Shown: positions 17,768-26,200, counted from the stretch's first letter. The stretch is DNA of 64,000 nt from a bacterium (GCA_030430165.1 JAUIGL010000001.1:124001-188000), one strand, 5' to 3'. Numbers and translations: made by a program. The notes: generated by a model not told the origin, from the letters alone.

Positions 17768-18451
17768 ATGACTGATTCTCCGCACATCCTCGTCGTCGAG
17801 GACGATGCCGGCGTCGTCCAGGGGCTGATTCGCGGGCTCAGGCAAGCGGGCTTTCGTACCAGTCTGGCGATGGCTGGCGACAGTGGTCTGGAGCGAATCC
17901 TCAAGGAGCCGTTCGACCTGGTGCTGCTCGATCTGATGCTGCCCGGACGCAACGGTTTCGAGGTGCTCGAAGCAATGCGCAGCCGCGCTTCGGTGCCGGT
18001 CATCGTGCTGTCGGCGCTGACCGACCTTCCGGCGAGACTCAAGAGTTTCGAGAGTGGTGCCGTCGACTTCGTTCCCAAGCCCTTCTTCATGGAGGAGTTG
18101 GTGGCGCGGATTCGTTCGCGCCTCGAGTTCGGTCTGGCCGAGCCGCGGCGCGAGCTGCGTCTGGCGGACGTGGTCCTCGACCTCGACGCGCGGCTGGTGC
18201 TTCGCGATCGCGCCGACCTCGGCCTGACCGGGTACGAGTTCAACGTGCTCGCCTTTCTGCGCGAGCGCGCCGGGCGCGCGCAGACCCGTACGCAGATCGC
18301 CGACAGCGCGCTCTCGGAGGACGGCGAGTGTACCGACCGAACCGTCGACAGCCACATCTCGCGCATCCGCAAGAAGCTCGGTCCCGAGGCCGGCGCGCGG
18401 ATACAGACGGTTTGGGGTATCGGCTACCGCTGTGACGTGGAGGACGCGTGA
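17768..18451 (+). CDS. OmpR/PhoB-type response regulator
   Basis: 227 residues from ATG 17768. The receiver domain starts HILVVEDDAG (acidic pair), with LVLLDLMLPGRNGFE giving the phospho-Asp, IVLSAL the Thr/Ser switch position and FVPKPFF the conserved Lys. The C-terminal winged helix ends TVDSHISRIRKKLG...IQTVWGIGYRC, typical of the OmpR/PhoB DNA-binding domain. The gene overlaps the sensor-kinase gene by GTGA. It is divergent from the dehalogenase-like lipoproteins, which are candidate targets. Confidence 0.94.
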   Translation: MTDSPHILVVEDDAGVVQGLIRGLRQAGFRTSLAMAGDSGLERILKEPFDLVLLDLMLPGRNGFEVLEAMRSRASVPVIVLSALTDLPARLKSFESGAVDFVPKPFFMEELVARIRSRLEFGLAEPRRELRLADVVLDLDARLVLRDRADLGLTGYEFNVLAFLRERAGRAQTRTQIADSALSEDGECTDRTVDSHISRIRKKLGPEAGARIQTVWGIGYRCDVEDA

Positions 18452-19782
18452 ACCAGTCGATCCCGCGGACGCTGCTGATCGGCGCCGCGCTGGGTAGCGT
18501 CGTCGCCGGAGTGCTGATCGTGCTCGGTCTGCGCGCGGCGAGCCCTGCCATTCGAATCGCGAGCTTGGAGCACCAACTGAAAGGGATTGGCCACGCTGCT
18601 TGCAATGCTGCTCCCCGGTCTTGGGGGTGGGCCTCCGGAGACTTGTCTTTCTTCGCCTACGACCGCTCCGGGCGCTCGGCCAACCCCGAAGCACCGGCGG
18701 TCGAGGGCGGACTGTTGCGGCAGGCAGTTGGCGAAGGAGAGATGGCGGTCGACAGCTCGACCAACCGGATCGTCTTCGTCGTCCCATACGCGCCGGACGG
18801 GCCGTGTGCCGTAATCCGGGTCACCGCGAGTAACCTCGATCCGGCGGTTGCTCCGCATCTGCTCGGAACTCTGACGGTAGCGGTCGTCGTCGCGATGATC
18901 TTCGCCGTCTTCGGCACTTTCTGGCTGCTCGTGCGGCCGCTTCGCTCCCGCATCGAGGGCTTGGCGGCGGCGGCACGAAGCGTCGGCAGCGAGTCGTTTG
19001 CCGAGCAGCCGGGGGGATCGGATGCGTTGGCGAACATCGCCGACGTGCTGGCGCGTAGCCACGGTAGGATCGTCGAGGCACAGGACGCTCTCGAGGAGCG
19101 CAATCGAGCCCTGGAGCAACACCTGGCGGGCATCGCCCACGACCTGCGAACTCCGTTGTCGAGCATGCATCTCGCACTGGAAGCCCTGGCGACGCAATCG
19201 GCTGGCGAGGTTCAGCGAGAGGCACGCCGTGCCCTGGCCGACGCGGTCTACCTCTCTTCCATGGTGGAGAATCTGCACGAGGCGACGCGGCTCCGTCATG
19301 AAGTCGACATCACTTCGGACAGCGTCGAGCTTTCGGACCTCGTCCGTCGCGTGGAGAAGCGTTTCGCAATCGTCGGTCGCTACGCCGGCGTCGAAGTCGC
19401 CGCCAGCACGCCCGACGAAGAGGTTTGGGTCGCCTGCAGGCCGGCGTTGGCGGAGCGTGCTGTCGCCAACGTCGTTCAGAACGCCGTCGAGCACAATCGC
19501 GAGCCCGGTCACGTCGCGATTACGCTCTCGCTGATTGATTCTGGGAGGCGATTCGAGCTTCTCGTCGCCGACGACGGTCCTGGGCTCCCGGACAAGACGA
19601 TGGCAAGCCTGCAGAACGAGACGTTTCTGGTCGATGACGCGCGCCCTCGCGGTCCCGGTACGGGGATGCTGATCACCACCGAGGTCGCAAAGCGCGCGGG
19701 GTGGTCGGTTTTGTACGAGGCCCTCGAGCCGACTGGGCTTCAGGTTCGCCTCGAGGGACCGGTGGTGGAATCACGTCAATGA
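18448..19782 (+). CDS. Sensor histidine kinase
   Basis: 444 residues from GTG 18448 overlapping the regulator's stop. Two TM helices (LLIGAALGSVVAGVLIVLGL and TLTVAVVVAMIFAVFGTFWLL) bracket a sensory domain of about 110 residues with two cysteines. A HAMP-like linker leads to the H-box GIAHDLRTPLSS (His 231). The ATPase has the N-box VVQNAVEHN, G1 DDGPGLPD and G2 GPGTGM. It partners the adjacent OmpR-type regulator. The stimulus is unknown. Confidence 0.93.
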   Translation: MNQSIPRTLLIGAALGSVVAGVLIVLGLRAASPAIRIASLEHQLKGIGHAACNAAPRSWGWASGDLSFFAYDRSGRSANPEAPAVEGGLLRQAVGEGEMAVDSSTNRIVFVVPYAPDGPCAVIRVTASNLDPAVAPHLLGTLTVAVVVAMIFAVFGTFWLLVRPLRSRIEGLAAAARSVGSESFAEQPGGSDALANIADVLARSHGRIVEAQDALEERNRALEQHLAGIAHDLRTPLSSMHLALEALATQSAGEVQREARRALADAVYLSSMVENLHEATRLRHEVDITSDSVELSDLVRRVEKRFAIVGRYAGVEVAASTPDEEVWVACRPALAERAVANVVQNAVEHNREPGHVAITLSLIDSGRRFELLVADDGPGLPDKTMASLQNETFLVDDARPRGPGTGMLITTEVAKRAGWSVLYEALEPTGLQVRLEGPVVESRQ

Positions 19783-19807
19783 GGAGGCGTCGCGTACCTG
19801 AGCCTGA

Positions 19808-20785
19808 TCACTGCACAGAGCGGAAATGGTCGAGCAGAAGGTCGGCGACCCTTTCGCCCTCGATCTCGGTGATCCAATGATTGACGCCTTCGAATACTTC
19901 GAAGCGGTACGGTGCGTCGACGTAGTCCGCAGTTGCCTCGGCGCTCTCGCGGCAGATCGCGATGTCCTCGTCGCTCCACATGAATAGCGTGGGTACCTGA
20001 ATTGTGCCCAAGCTGAAGCCCGAGCTGTCGGCGTTGTTCGCGCGATACCAATCCAGTGCCGCGCGCATGGCTTCTCGACTGCCGAGAAGCTCGATGTGTC
20101 GATCGACCGCTGCGGCAGGAACGCCATTGAAGATGCTGCGGAACAGCATGTTGTCGTTGGCGAGGAAGACATTCTCGAAACCCGGTTGGATGAAGGCGTC
20201 GATATAGCCGGATGCGGAAGACTGGCACGAGCCCGGTTTCGTCCGCTCGGCGTCGAAGGCGTCTATGTGAGGCACGGAGATCGGGTTCAATGTGAGCAGG
20301 CGGTCGGGGGCGAACACACCGACGGTCCAGGCGACCGATGCACCCCAATCGTGTCCGACGAGGTGGAAACGATCCCAGCCGAGCGCGTCGGCTATGCCGA
20401 CGACGTCGAAGATAAGGATCGGCATTGCGTAGTCTGCGATCGCCGGCGGACGAGCCCCGGCCGAGTAGCCGCGCTGATTGGGTGCGACGGCGCGGTAGCC
20501 GGCCAGGCCGAGGGCTTCTAGCTGTTCGCGCCATTGCCAGTTCGACGACGGGAATCCGTGCAGGAGCAGCACCGGCTCGCCGCTTTCCGGACCGGCTGCA
20601 AGCGCGTCGAATACGAATCCGCCGGTCTCGATCTGAATTTGCTCGATGTCAGCCGAGCCGTCCGAGGAGGTCGTATCGTCGTCGCCGCCGCAAGCCGTGA
20701 ATAGTGAGAGCATGACTGAAGCTGCGACAAGAAGTCGCGCTCCCCTTGCATGCAGTATGGTTCGCTTCGAGACTTTCATTTGCAT
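19808..20785 (-). CDS. Epoxide-hydrolase-like alpha/beta-hydrolase lipoprotein
   Basis: 325 residues with signal sequence and lipobox SLFTAC followed by GGDDD. LLLHGFPSSNWQWREQ, VAPNQRGYS and LVGHDWGASVAW show the epoxide-hydrolase branch: the nucleophile is Asp in GHDWG and HGFP supplies the oxyanion turn. WSDEDIAI and GVNHWITEIEGERV supply the acid and base His. It would open epoxides or hydrolyse esters in the envelope. It lies convergent to the sensor kinase and upstream of the dehalogenase-like lipoproteins' strand group. Confidence 0.85.
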   Translation of the reverse strand: MQMKVSKRTILHARGARLLVAASVMLSLFTACGGDDDTTSSDGSADIEQIQIETGGFVFDALAAGPESGEPVLLLHGFPSSNWQWREQLEALGLAGYRAVAPNQRGYSAGARPPAIADYAMPILIFDVVGIADALGWDRFHLVGHDWGASVAWTVGVFAPDRLLTLNPISVPHIDAFDAERTKPGSCQSSASGYIDAFIQPGFENVFLANDNMLFRSIFNGVPAAAVDRHIELLGSREAMRAALDWYRANNADSSGFSLGTIQVPTLFMWSDEDIAICRESAEATADYVDAPYRFEVFEGVNHWITEIEGERVADLLLDHFRSVQ

Positions 20786-20819
20786 TTCCTTCCGGTGGTG
20801 TTGATCCGAGAGGCGAACC

Positions 20820-21716
20820 TCACTCCAATTCGCCGACCAAGCCGGTACCTAGAAGCACGAGGACGTCCTCGTCGGTGTTGTCGCGGAAGGCGCGGAACAC
20901 TTCACTCGCGATCCAGGCTCGCGCCGCCGTCTCGGAGTCGATCCGGAACACCACCGTTCCCTCACCCCATGGCGCGTTCTGGCTGTTCAGGTTCGCGCCT
21001 CCTACGATCGTCCGGAAGCGCGCAATCAGCCTGCCCCCGTAAACCATCTCCGGTGCACCTTGGGCGCCAGCAAGCGAGCGGATGGCGTTCTCGAGATCCT
21101 CGCCCTCGAAGCCAAAGATGTGCAGCAGCAACGGAGTGTCATCGGTAGCCACGGCGGTCGTTCGAGACTCGCAGCCGACGATGCATCTCTGGAAGCCGAA
21201 GATGTAGTCCTCCTGTCGCGCGCCGCTCTGCTGCAAGGGGATGATCTCTTGGAACTCCGGGGAAGCGACCATGTCCATAAACCCAGATGCGCTCGGGTAG
21301 AGGGGGATCGCCAACTCTTCGTGGACGTAGACGCCGCCGGTCGACGGGCTTCCTGAAGGCGCCTCGAAGGTCGCCCGATGCTCGCCGGTTGCCAGGATCG
21401 TGGTGCCGCGCTGCGCCAGGATCTGGGATATCCTCGTACCGTAGGCCAGGTAGGAATCGCGGTTCGCGAAGGAGAACCAATTGAACGCGGCCAACGGCCC
21501 CTCGAGCGGTGCGCAACCTTCCGGCGTGACCGCGGCGACTTCGAGCTGAATCGGTAGGCCCTCCGGCTCGAGAGTGACGGAGGGAAGGCACGGCTCGTCC
21601 GGGCCGGTTTGTCCCGACGAGTCGTCGTCGCCACAGCCGATGACGACAACGACTACCAAGAGCAGAACAACGGCGGCAAGCTTCACGGTTGGGCCTCGGG
21701 ATACCTTGGAGTGCAT
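20820..21716 (-). CDS. Lipoprotein with two DUF1330-like domains
   Basis: 298 residues. The lipobox VVVIGC is followed by GDDDSSG. The first domain (about 75-190) reads FNWFSFANRDSYLAYGTRI, then AIPLYPSASGFMDMVASPEF, the dimeric ferredoxin-like alpha/beta-barrel pattern of DUF1330-type proteins. The second (about 210-298) repeats it in weaker form (LHIFGFEGEDLENAIRSL ... GTVVFRIDSETAARAWI). The catalytic role is unknown. It is translated in the same direction as, and 34 bp upstream of, the epoxide-hydrolase-like gene, so the two are probably one operon. Confidence 0.7.
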   Translation of the reverse strand: MHSKVSRGPTVKLAAVVLLLVVVVVIGCGDDDSSGQTGPDEPCLPSVTLEPEGLPIQLEVAAVTPEGCAPLEGPLAAFNWFSFANRDSYLAYGTRISQILAQRGTTILATGEHRATFEAPSGSPSTGGVYVHEELAIPLYPSASGFMDMVASPEFQEIIPLQQSGARQEDYIFGFQRCIVGCESRTTAVATDDTPLLLHIFGFEGEDLENAIRSLAGAQGAPEMVYGGRLIARFRTIVGGANLNSQNAPWGEGTVVFRIDSETAARAWIASEVFRAFRDNTDEDVLVLLGTGLVGELE

Positions 21717-21811
21717 TCGCGGGTGCGAAGCTAGGCGAGTTTTGTTGAGCAGCTATGGAGGCCTCTAGTTTTACGACAGGTGCCCGCGCGCGCCGATTGA
21801 ACCGTCAACCG

Positions 21812-21838
21812 GGTTATGGCATTTACAATGACATAACC
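21812..21838. promoter_or_regulatory. 27-bp near-perfect palindrome in a divergent promoter region
   Basis: Arms GGTTATGGCATT and AATGACATAACC are separated by TAC and mismatch at one position. The site lies 36 bases before ATG 21874 and about 95 bases from the divergent DUF1330-lipoprotein start. Its size suits a TetR-, MarR- or Fur-class dimer site. The binding protein is unknown. Confidence 0.6.
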
Positions 21839-21873
21839 TCAATATCGCCGCTTGTTTGGATACCGCCGGGCAC

Positions 21874-22365
21874 ATGAGAATTCTCAAATGGATCGCTGCG
21901 ACGATCGGGACAGTCGTTCTCGGCCTGCTGATCCTGGACACGTTCGGCGGCTACCTGTTCGACGGTCCGCTCGGGCCGATTCCCGGGGGCGCTTTCGAGG
22001 GGCCGGTCAATCCGGAGAGGAACCCCGATTGGTCTGGGATCGAAGAGGTGATCGAGATCGAGATCCGGCCCTCCCGGCCCTGGTCGCTCAGCATCTGGGC
22101 CGTCGTCGTCGATGGAGAGCTGTACTCACCCTCGGGGTATGCCGCCCGGCGTCGTTGGCCGACGGTCGCGCTCGAGGATCCGCGGGTGCGCGTGCGAACG
22201 AACGGGCAGATCTACGAACGAACCCTCGAGCGGGTCACCGATCCCCAGCTGAAGGAGCGGGTCGGTAGGGCAGTCGCCGCGCGCTACGGCTTCGACGCGG
22301 AAGAGTTCGTCCGCGGGGATACGACTTGGTACTTCCATTACGCGCCGCGGTCGGCCGGCGGTTGA
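21874..22365 (+). CDS. Single-TM protein resembling DUF2255/flavin split-barrel family
   Basis: 163 residues from ATG 21874. One TM helix (WIAATIGTVVLGLLILDTF) is followed by a soluble domain: RPWSLSIWAVVVDGELYSPSG, then RRRWPTVALEDPRVRVRTNGQIYERTLERV, ending GDTTWYFHYAPR. The spacing of WAVVVDGxLY, W and DPRVxVRxNGxxY resembles the DUF2255/nitroreductase-like split-barrel proteins, some of which bind deazaflavin. No cofactor residue is certain. It lies behind a strong palindrome (21812-21838). Confidence 0.55.
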   Translation: MRILKWIAATIGTVVLGLLILDTFGGYLFDGPLGPIPGGAFEGPVNPERNPDWSGIEEVIEIEIRPSRPWSLSIWAVVVDGELYSPSGYAARRRWPTVALEDPRVRVRTNGQIYERTLERVTDPQLKERVGRAVAARYGFDAEEFVRGDTTWYFHYAPRSAGG

Positions 22366-22492
22366 CTCGCGACGCGATGGGTGGCCACACCCCACAATCG
22401 TTGGCAGATGGAGGCATGCTGACACTGCACTTCGCGCCAAGCTCGCGCGCGAGCCGGATCTAGGACATGAGGAAAGGGTAAGGAGCAGCTTC

Positions 22493-23806
22493 ATGTATCG
22501 ACTCTTCTCCTGGGAGCACAGCTACTTCTCGGGCAAGGTCCGCGCCTACCTCCGTTTCAAGCAGCGCGCCGGCGCGCTTGGGCCGGGGTTCGAGGACATC
22601 CTGGCGACTCCCGATCTTCTCGTCGGCTTGCTGCTGCCGAAGTCCGGCTCGAGCGCCGTCCCGCAGCTGCAGGCACCGGATGGAACCTGGATCCAGGATT
22701 CCAGCGAGATCATCGATTTCTGCGAGGCGGCCCATCCCGAGGTTGCGGTGGTTCCGGATGCGGCGACTTCGCCCCGCCAGCGCTTGGTGTCGTACGTGAT
22801 CGAGCTGCTCGCCGACGAGTGGCTGTTGGTTCCGGGGTTTTGGGAGCGTTGGTACTACAGCGAAGACGGCCGCGAGCCCAGCCACCGCGGTTTCAACGAG
22901 CAGCAGTGGGGCGCCATGCTCGCCGCCGGCGAGTTGGGCGCGGCGCGACGGGAAGCGGGCGCGGCGTTCTTCGAAGACGCCATGGGCATCTCGCAGAGCC
23001 GGTCCGCACCGCGCGGGGTCTATGCCGGTCTGGTGCACCTCGGGTGCGACGAGCGCACCGAGATGGCGTGGTGGGCCAGCCTGAGCAACGTGCTGGCGAT
23101 TCTCGAGAATCATTTTTTGGTGCACGACTACGTGCTCGGCGGTCGTCCGAGCCTGGCCGACTTCGCTCTGCTCGGCCCATTGTACGCTCATGTCTACCGG
23201 GACGCGGTCGCTGGCTTCGAGCTGCGCACCCGTTTTCCATTGGTGGCGGAGTGGGTCGAGCGCGCCAACGGTGAAGGCGCCCTCAACGCGCGCTGCTGGG
23301 GGCAGAAGCTGTACTCGGTCGACGAAGGGGGCGCGCTGGTCGGCCGGCCCGCTACCAGTGACGGCGGCGAATGGTTGCCCGAGGATGCGGTGCCGCAGAC
23401 CTTGTTGCCGCTACTCGGTGTGTTCTTCGACGAGATGTGGCCGGTGCTGAAGCGCAGCGCCGCGACCCTGACGGACTTCATTGCCAGCGAAGCGCACACC
23501 AAGGGCGATGCGTTGCCCGGCGGCAGCTTCATGGCGACGCCGGGTTTCGAGGATTTGCAGACCGGCGATGGCGCGCTGACGCACGAGTTCGAGATCGGCG
23601 GGGTGTCGTCTCGCCGGATGGTGATCCCGTACCAGATCTGGATGCTCGGTCGCCTCGGCGAGGTCGTCTCTCGCTGCGCCGGGGCTGGCGGCTCGGTCGA
23701 AGACTTGCTGACAACGCTGCCGCGCGGCGAAGAGCTGCTCGACATCGATCGGCTGATCGCTGGATGTCGGGTGCGAAAAGCTGGTGGTCTACTCTACTCA
23801 GGCTAG
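22493..23806 (+). CDS. Glutathione S-transferase, long two-domain form
   Basis: 437 residues, twice the usual GST length. The thioredoxin fold begins YRLFSWEHSYFSGKVRAYL, with AVPQLQAPDGTWIQDSSEII as the cis-Pro and glutathione-binding strand. The GST helical domain follows with LGGRPSLADFALLGPLY. From about residue 290 a third region (LLPLLGVFFDEMW ... PYQIWMLGRLG) is shared with the truncated copy at 10489-10920. AAGGAG precedes the ATG. The substrate is unknown. Confidence 0.88.
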   Translation: MYRLFSWEHSYFSGKVRAYLRFKQRAGALGPGFEDILATPDLLVGLLLPKSGSSAVPQLQAPDGTWIQDSSEIIDFCEAAHPEVAVVPDAATSPRQRLVSYVIELLADEWLLVPGFWERWYYSEDGREPSHRGFNEQQWGAMLAAGELGAARREAGAAFFEDAMGISQSRSAPRGVYAGLVHLGCDERTEMAWWASLSNVLAILENHFLVHDYVLGGRPSLADFALLGPLYAHVYRDAVAGFELRTRFPLVAEWVERANGEGALNARCWGQKLYSVDEGGALVGRPATSDGGEWLPEDAVPQTLLPLLGVFFDEMWPVLKRSAATLTDFIASEAHTKGDALPGGSFMATPGFEDLQTGDGALTHEFEIGGVSSRRMVIPYQIWMLGRLGEVVSRCAGAGGSVEDLLTTLPRGEELLDIDRLIAGCRVRKAGGLLYSG

Positions 23807-23883
23807 CGCCGCCACCGCCGGGTCCGCCGGATTGTGCGGTGTGAGAAACGCCCGTCAAACGGGTAGTCGCGTCAGCGACCACC

Positions 23884-23924
23884 ACCCTTTGCCTGTGCCT
23901 ATGCCCATGCCTCTGCCTACGAGC
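23884..23924. repeat. 41-bp dispersed repeat, copy 2
   Basis: Identical to 10928-10968. It lies in the spacer between the intact GST gene and the selenoprotein gene. The bases that follow (GAAGCGAGTTCCA) are partly shared with the sequence beyond copy 1 (GAAGCGAGTTTCA). Confidence 0.85.
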
Positions 23925-23950
23925 GAAGCGAGTTCCAGGGCGTCGCGCGG

Positions 23951-24706
23951 TCAGTCGAGGTGAGTCTGCAAGGCGGCCAACACGACCTCCGGGCCCGAGC
24001 GGCGCTGGTAGTTCTCGGCTTTGTCCATCCACAGCACCTTGCCGTTGCGGTCGACCAGCAGCGAGGTCGGTACCGGCAGCGCCTCCATACCGTCACCCGG
24101 CGGCGCCGAGTCGAACCCCTGGTTGCGCAGTCCGAACGCGTCGGTGACGGTCAGCTCGCGGTCGGACAGCATGCGTGCCTGCAGGCCGTGCCCGCTGCGC
24201 CCGTTGCGTATGTCCTCCGGAGTGTCGGTGCTGACGGTCACGATCTGCACTCCCCGGCGGTCGAGCTCGGGGCGGAGCTCTTCTTCCCATCGCCGCAACT
24301 CGGCGACACAGTACGGTCACCAGTGGGCGCGGAAGAACTTGATCAGCACGAGGTGCCCGTGCAGGCTCTGCGAGTCGAACAGCTCGCCCTGTGCGTCGAC
24401 GGCGGTGAAATGGGGGATGGTATCGCCGACTTGAATCGCGTTGGCCGCCACTTCCTGGCGGCTGATGGCCATGGTGAACGGAACCAGCGAGCCGAGCACG
24501 ATCGCCAGGCCGGCGGCGATGCCGCCGAGCCAACCGGTTCCCTTGACGAAGGCGCCGATGCCGAGGGCTGCTGCGGAGAGGAACAGCACGACGAAGGCGG
24601 TGCGGTTCTCGGGAATGTCGACCTGCTCGATGTGATAGTTCCACACGGTAACGCAGACGACGGCGAGCGAGAGGGCGAAGACTCCGAGTTTGGTTCCGGT
24701 TCTCAT
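23951..24706 (-). CDS. Thioredoxin-fold/peroxiredoxin-like membrane selenoprotein (UxxC)
   Basis: 251 residues if the in-frame TGA at 24317-24319 is read as selenocysteine. Start ATG 24706. Three TM helices come first (GVFALSLAVVCVTVWNY, AFVVLFLSAAALGIGAFV, GIAAGLAIVLGSLVPFTMA). The AhpC/TSA fold then starts VGDTIPHFTAVDAQGE. The active site reads KFFRAHW-U-PYCVAELRRWEEEL: UGA replaces the first Cys of a CxxC, and homology continues on both sides in one frame, ending VDRNGKVLWMDKAENYQRRSG. A SECIS-like hairpin follows the UGA. It probably reduces peroxides or disulfides outside the membrane. A nonsense mutation is the alternative, but the exact position and unbroken frame argue for Sec. Confidence 0.82.
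24290..24306 (-). promoter_or_regulatory. Putative bacterial SECIS hairpin
   Basis: On the minus strand the 6-bp stem TCGCCG/CGGCGA encloses loop AGTTG, beginning 10 bases after the UGA. G is the second loop base and the loop begins 16 bases after UGA, which meets the published bacterial SECIS rule (16-37 bases, G in the first two loop positions). Two wobble pairs could extend the stem. Confidence 0.65.
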
Positions 24707-24888
24707 GGTGCGGCGGGCGGCGATATCGCCATTCCCGTGCGACGTACCATCACCGATGCGATCATGCAAAGGCAAGAGTGACAGGTAGCTCGCGACTGGA
24801 GTCGGTATCGGGATCGAAAAGCGACGGCGATACCGATAGCGACTTGGGGCGAGGAGAGCCGCCGCGCGACCAGCTGAAGGGGGAAGAA

Positions 24889-25827
24889 ATGAAGTTCGAC
24901 AATCGAATCACTCGCATGCTCGGTGTGGAGATCCCGATCGTACAGGCGCCGATGGGATGGATCGCGCGCTCGCAGCTCGCCGCGGCGGTTTCCAACAGCG
25001 GCGCCCTCGGCATGATCGAGACCTCGTCCGGCGAGCTCGACGTGATTCACGAAGAGATCGGCAAGATGCGCTCGCTCACCGACAAGCCGTTCTGTGTCAA
25101 CATTGCGCAGGCCTTCGTGCGCGATCCCAACATCGTCGACTTCGTCGTCGAGCAGGGTGTGAAAGTGGTGACGACGTCGGCAGGTAGCCCGACCAAGTAC
25201 ACCATGCCGCTCAAGGACGCTGGCCTGACGGTATTCCACGTCGTGCCGACGCTGCGTGCCGCGCTCAAGGCAGTCGACGCCGGTGTCGACGGTCTGGTGG
25301 TCGAGGGAGGCGAAGGCGGCGGCTTCAAGAACCCGAGCGAAGTCTCGACCATGGTCCTGCTGCCGCTGGTTCGCTCCAAGGTCGACGTGCCGATCATCGC
25401 CGCCGGCGGCATCTGCGACGGCGCGTCCATGGCCGCGGCGTTCGCGCTCGGCGCCGAGGGTGTGCAAATGGGCACGCGCATGGTGTCGGCGCTCGAGAGT
25501 CCGATCCACGAGAACTGGAAGCGGGCGATCGTCGACGCCGCCGAGACCGGAACCGTGATGCTCAAGCCGGAGGGCGCCCCCGCGTTGCGCGCGCTGCGCA
25601 CGGAACGCACCGATCGGCTCGAAGCGGGGGAGGGCAACGCGATGATGGCTCTCGCCCAGGGGCAACACCAGGTCTACTTCGAGGGCGACCTCGAGGCCGG
25701 CGTCGCCCTCAGCGGCCAGGTCGCCGGCCGGATTGAATCGGTGGTTCCGGTCCAACAGATCATCGGCTCGACCGTTCGCGAGTTCGCTGCGACGATCAAG
25801 GGTCTCGCCGGCACCTATGCTGCCTAG
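24889..25827 (+). CDS. Nitronate monooxygenase/2-nitropropane dioxygenase family
   Basis: 312 residues from ATG 24889, preceded by AAGGGGGAAG. TIM-barrel flavoprotein: IPIVQAPMGWIA at the N-terminus, VVTTSAGSP, then GVDGLVVEGGEGGGF, VPIIAAGGICDGASMAAAFALGAEGVQMGTRM, the phosphate-binding end of the FMN site. The usual catalytic His of class I nitronate monooxygenases (in GGHxG) is replaced, since the loop here reads VVEGGEGGG. It may therefore belong to a class II-like or enoyl-reductase-like branch. The product could oxidise nitronates or reduce another substrate. Confidence 0.85.
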   Translation: MKFDNRITRMLGVEIPIVQAPMGWIARSQLAAAVSNSGALGMIETSSGELDVIHEEIGKMRSLTDKPFCVNIAQAFVRDPNIVDFVVEQGVKVVTTSAGSPTKYTMPLKDAGLTVFHVVPTLRAALKAVDAGVDGLVVEGGEGGGFKNPSEVSTMVLLPLVRSKVDVPIIAAGGICDGASMAAAFALGAEGVQMGTRMVSALESPIHENWKRAIVDAAETGTVMLKPEGAPALRALRTERTDRLEAGEGNAMMALAQGQHQVYFEGDLEAGVALSGQVAGRIESVVPVQQIIGSTVREFAATIKGLAGTYAA

Positions 25828-25862
25828 CGACCCGCTTGCTCTGGTTGTGTTTCGCAAGCTCC

Positions 25863-25875
25863 AGTTGACACAACT
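25863..25875. promoter_or_regulatory. Palindrome upstream of the exported-protein cluster
   Basis: AGTTG-ACA-CAACT is a 13-bp perfect palindrome 26 bases before the first gene of the 12-kb cluster. An overlapping pair GTTGTGT/ACACAAC spans 25844-25874. It could be an operator; it does not match a Fur or Zur consensus I know. Confidence 0.35.
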
Positions 25876-25900
25876 CACTCTCTTCCGGTAGGCGAGGAGT

Positions 25901-26200
25901 ATGCGCAACCAACGAACCGGATTGTTGACGCGCGCGCTGGTGGCGGTTTTCACCTGCGCGGTGCTCGTCGCTCCGCTGGTTGGTATCGCGCACGCGGCCG
26001 AGCACCACACTGCCGCCGAGTCGGTCGACTGTGGCACCTGTCACTGGTCCAAAAACGTCGCGGGCACCGTAATCGAGGCACCCACGCTGGCGGTCGTTGC
26101 GACCGTCGAGGTGGCCTGCGTTGCGGGTTCGACCGAGCCGGACCTCCGCTTCTGGGCGTCCGACTTCCACACCCGCGGTCCGCCCGCCGCACGCGTCTAA
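25901..26200 (+). CDS. Small exported protein, DUF2946-like
   Basis: 99 residues with an N-terminal signal peptide (LLTRALVAVFTCAVLVAPLVGIAHA) and GAGGAG upstream of the ATG. The mature part is short, with EHHTAAESVDCGTCHW and a C-terminal TRGPP. The signal, CxxC-type pair and terminal RGPP/RAPP are hallmarks of DUF2946 proteins, short exported proteins often near TonB receptors and metal genes. A paralogue follows at 26484. It is the first gene of the putative metal cluster. Confidence 0.6.
   Translation: MRNQRTGLLTRALVAVFTCAVLVAPLVGIAHAAEHHTAAESVDCGTCHWSKNVAGTVIEAPTLAVVATVEVACVAGSTEPDLRFWASDFHTRGPPAARV

Noticed and set aside
23951-24706. Reading the thioredoxin-fold gene as two genes or a nonsense pseudogene
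   Set aside because: The TGA falls exactly on the active-site Cys position, the frame is unchanged across it, and a SECIS-like hairpin follows.
25844-25875. Zur or Fur box upstream of the metal cluster
   Set aside because: The palindromes present (AGTTG-ACA-CAACT and GTTGTGT/ACACAAC) do not match the consensus forms I know; kept only as an unassigned operator.
24703-26037. 444-codon minus-strand frame opposite the nitronate monooxygenase gene
   Set aside because: Antisense shadow of the monooxygenase and the first DUF2946-like gene, with no protein-like motif.
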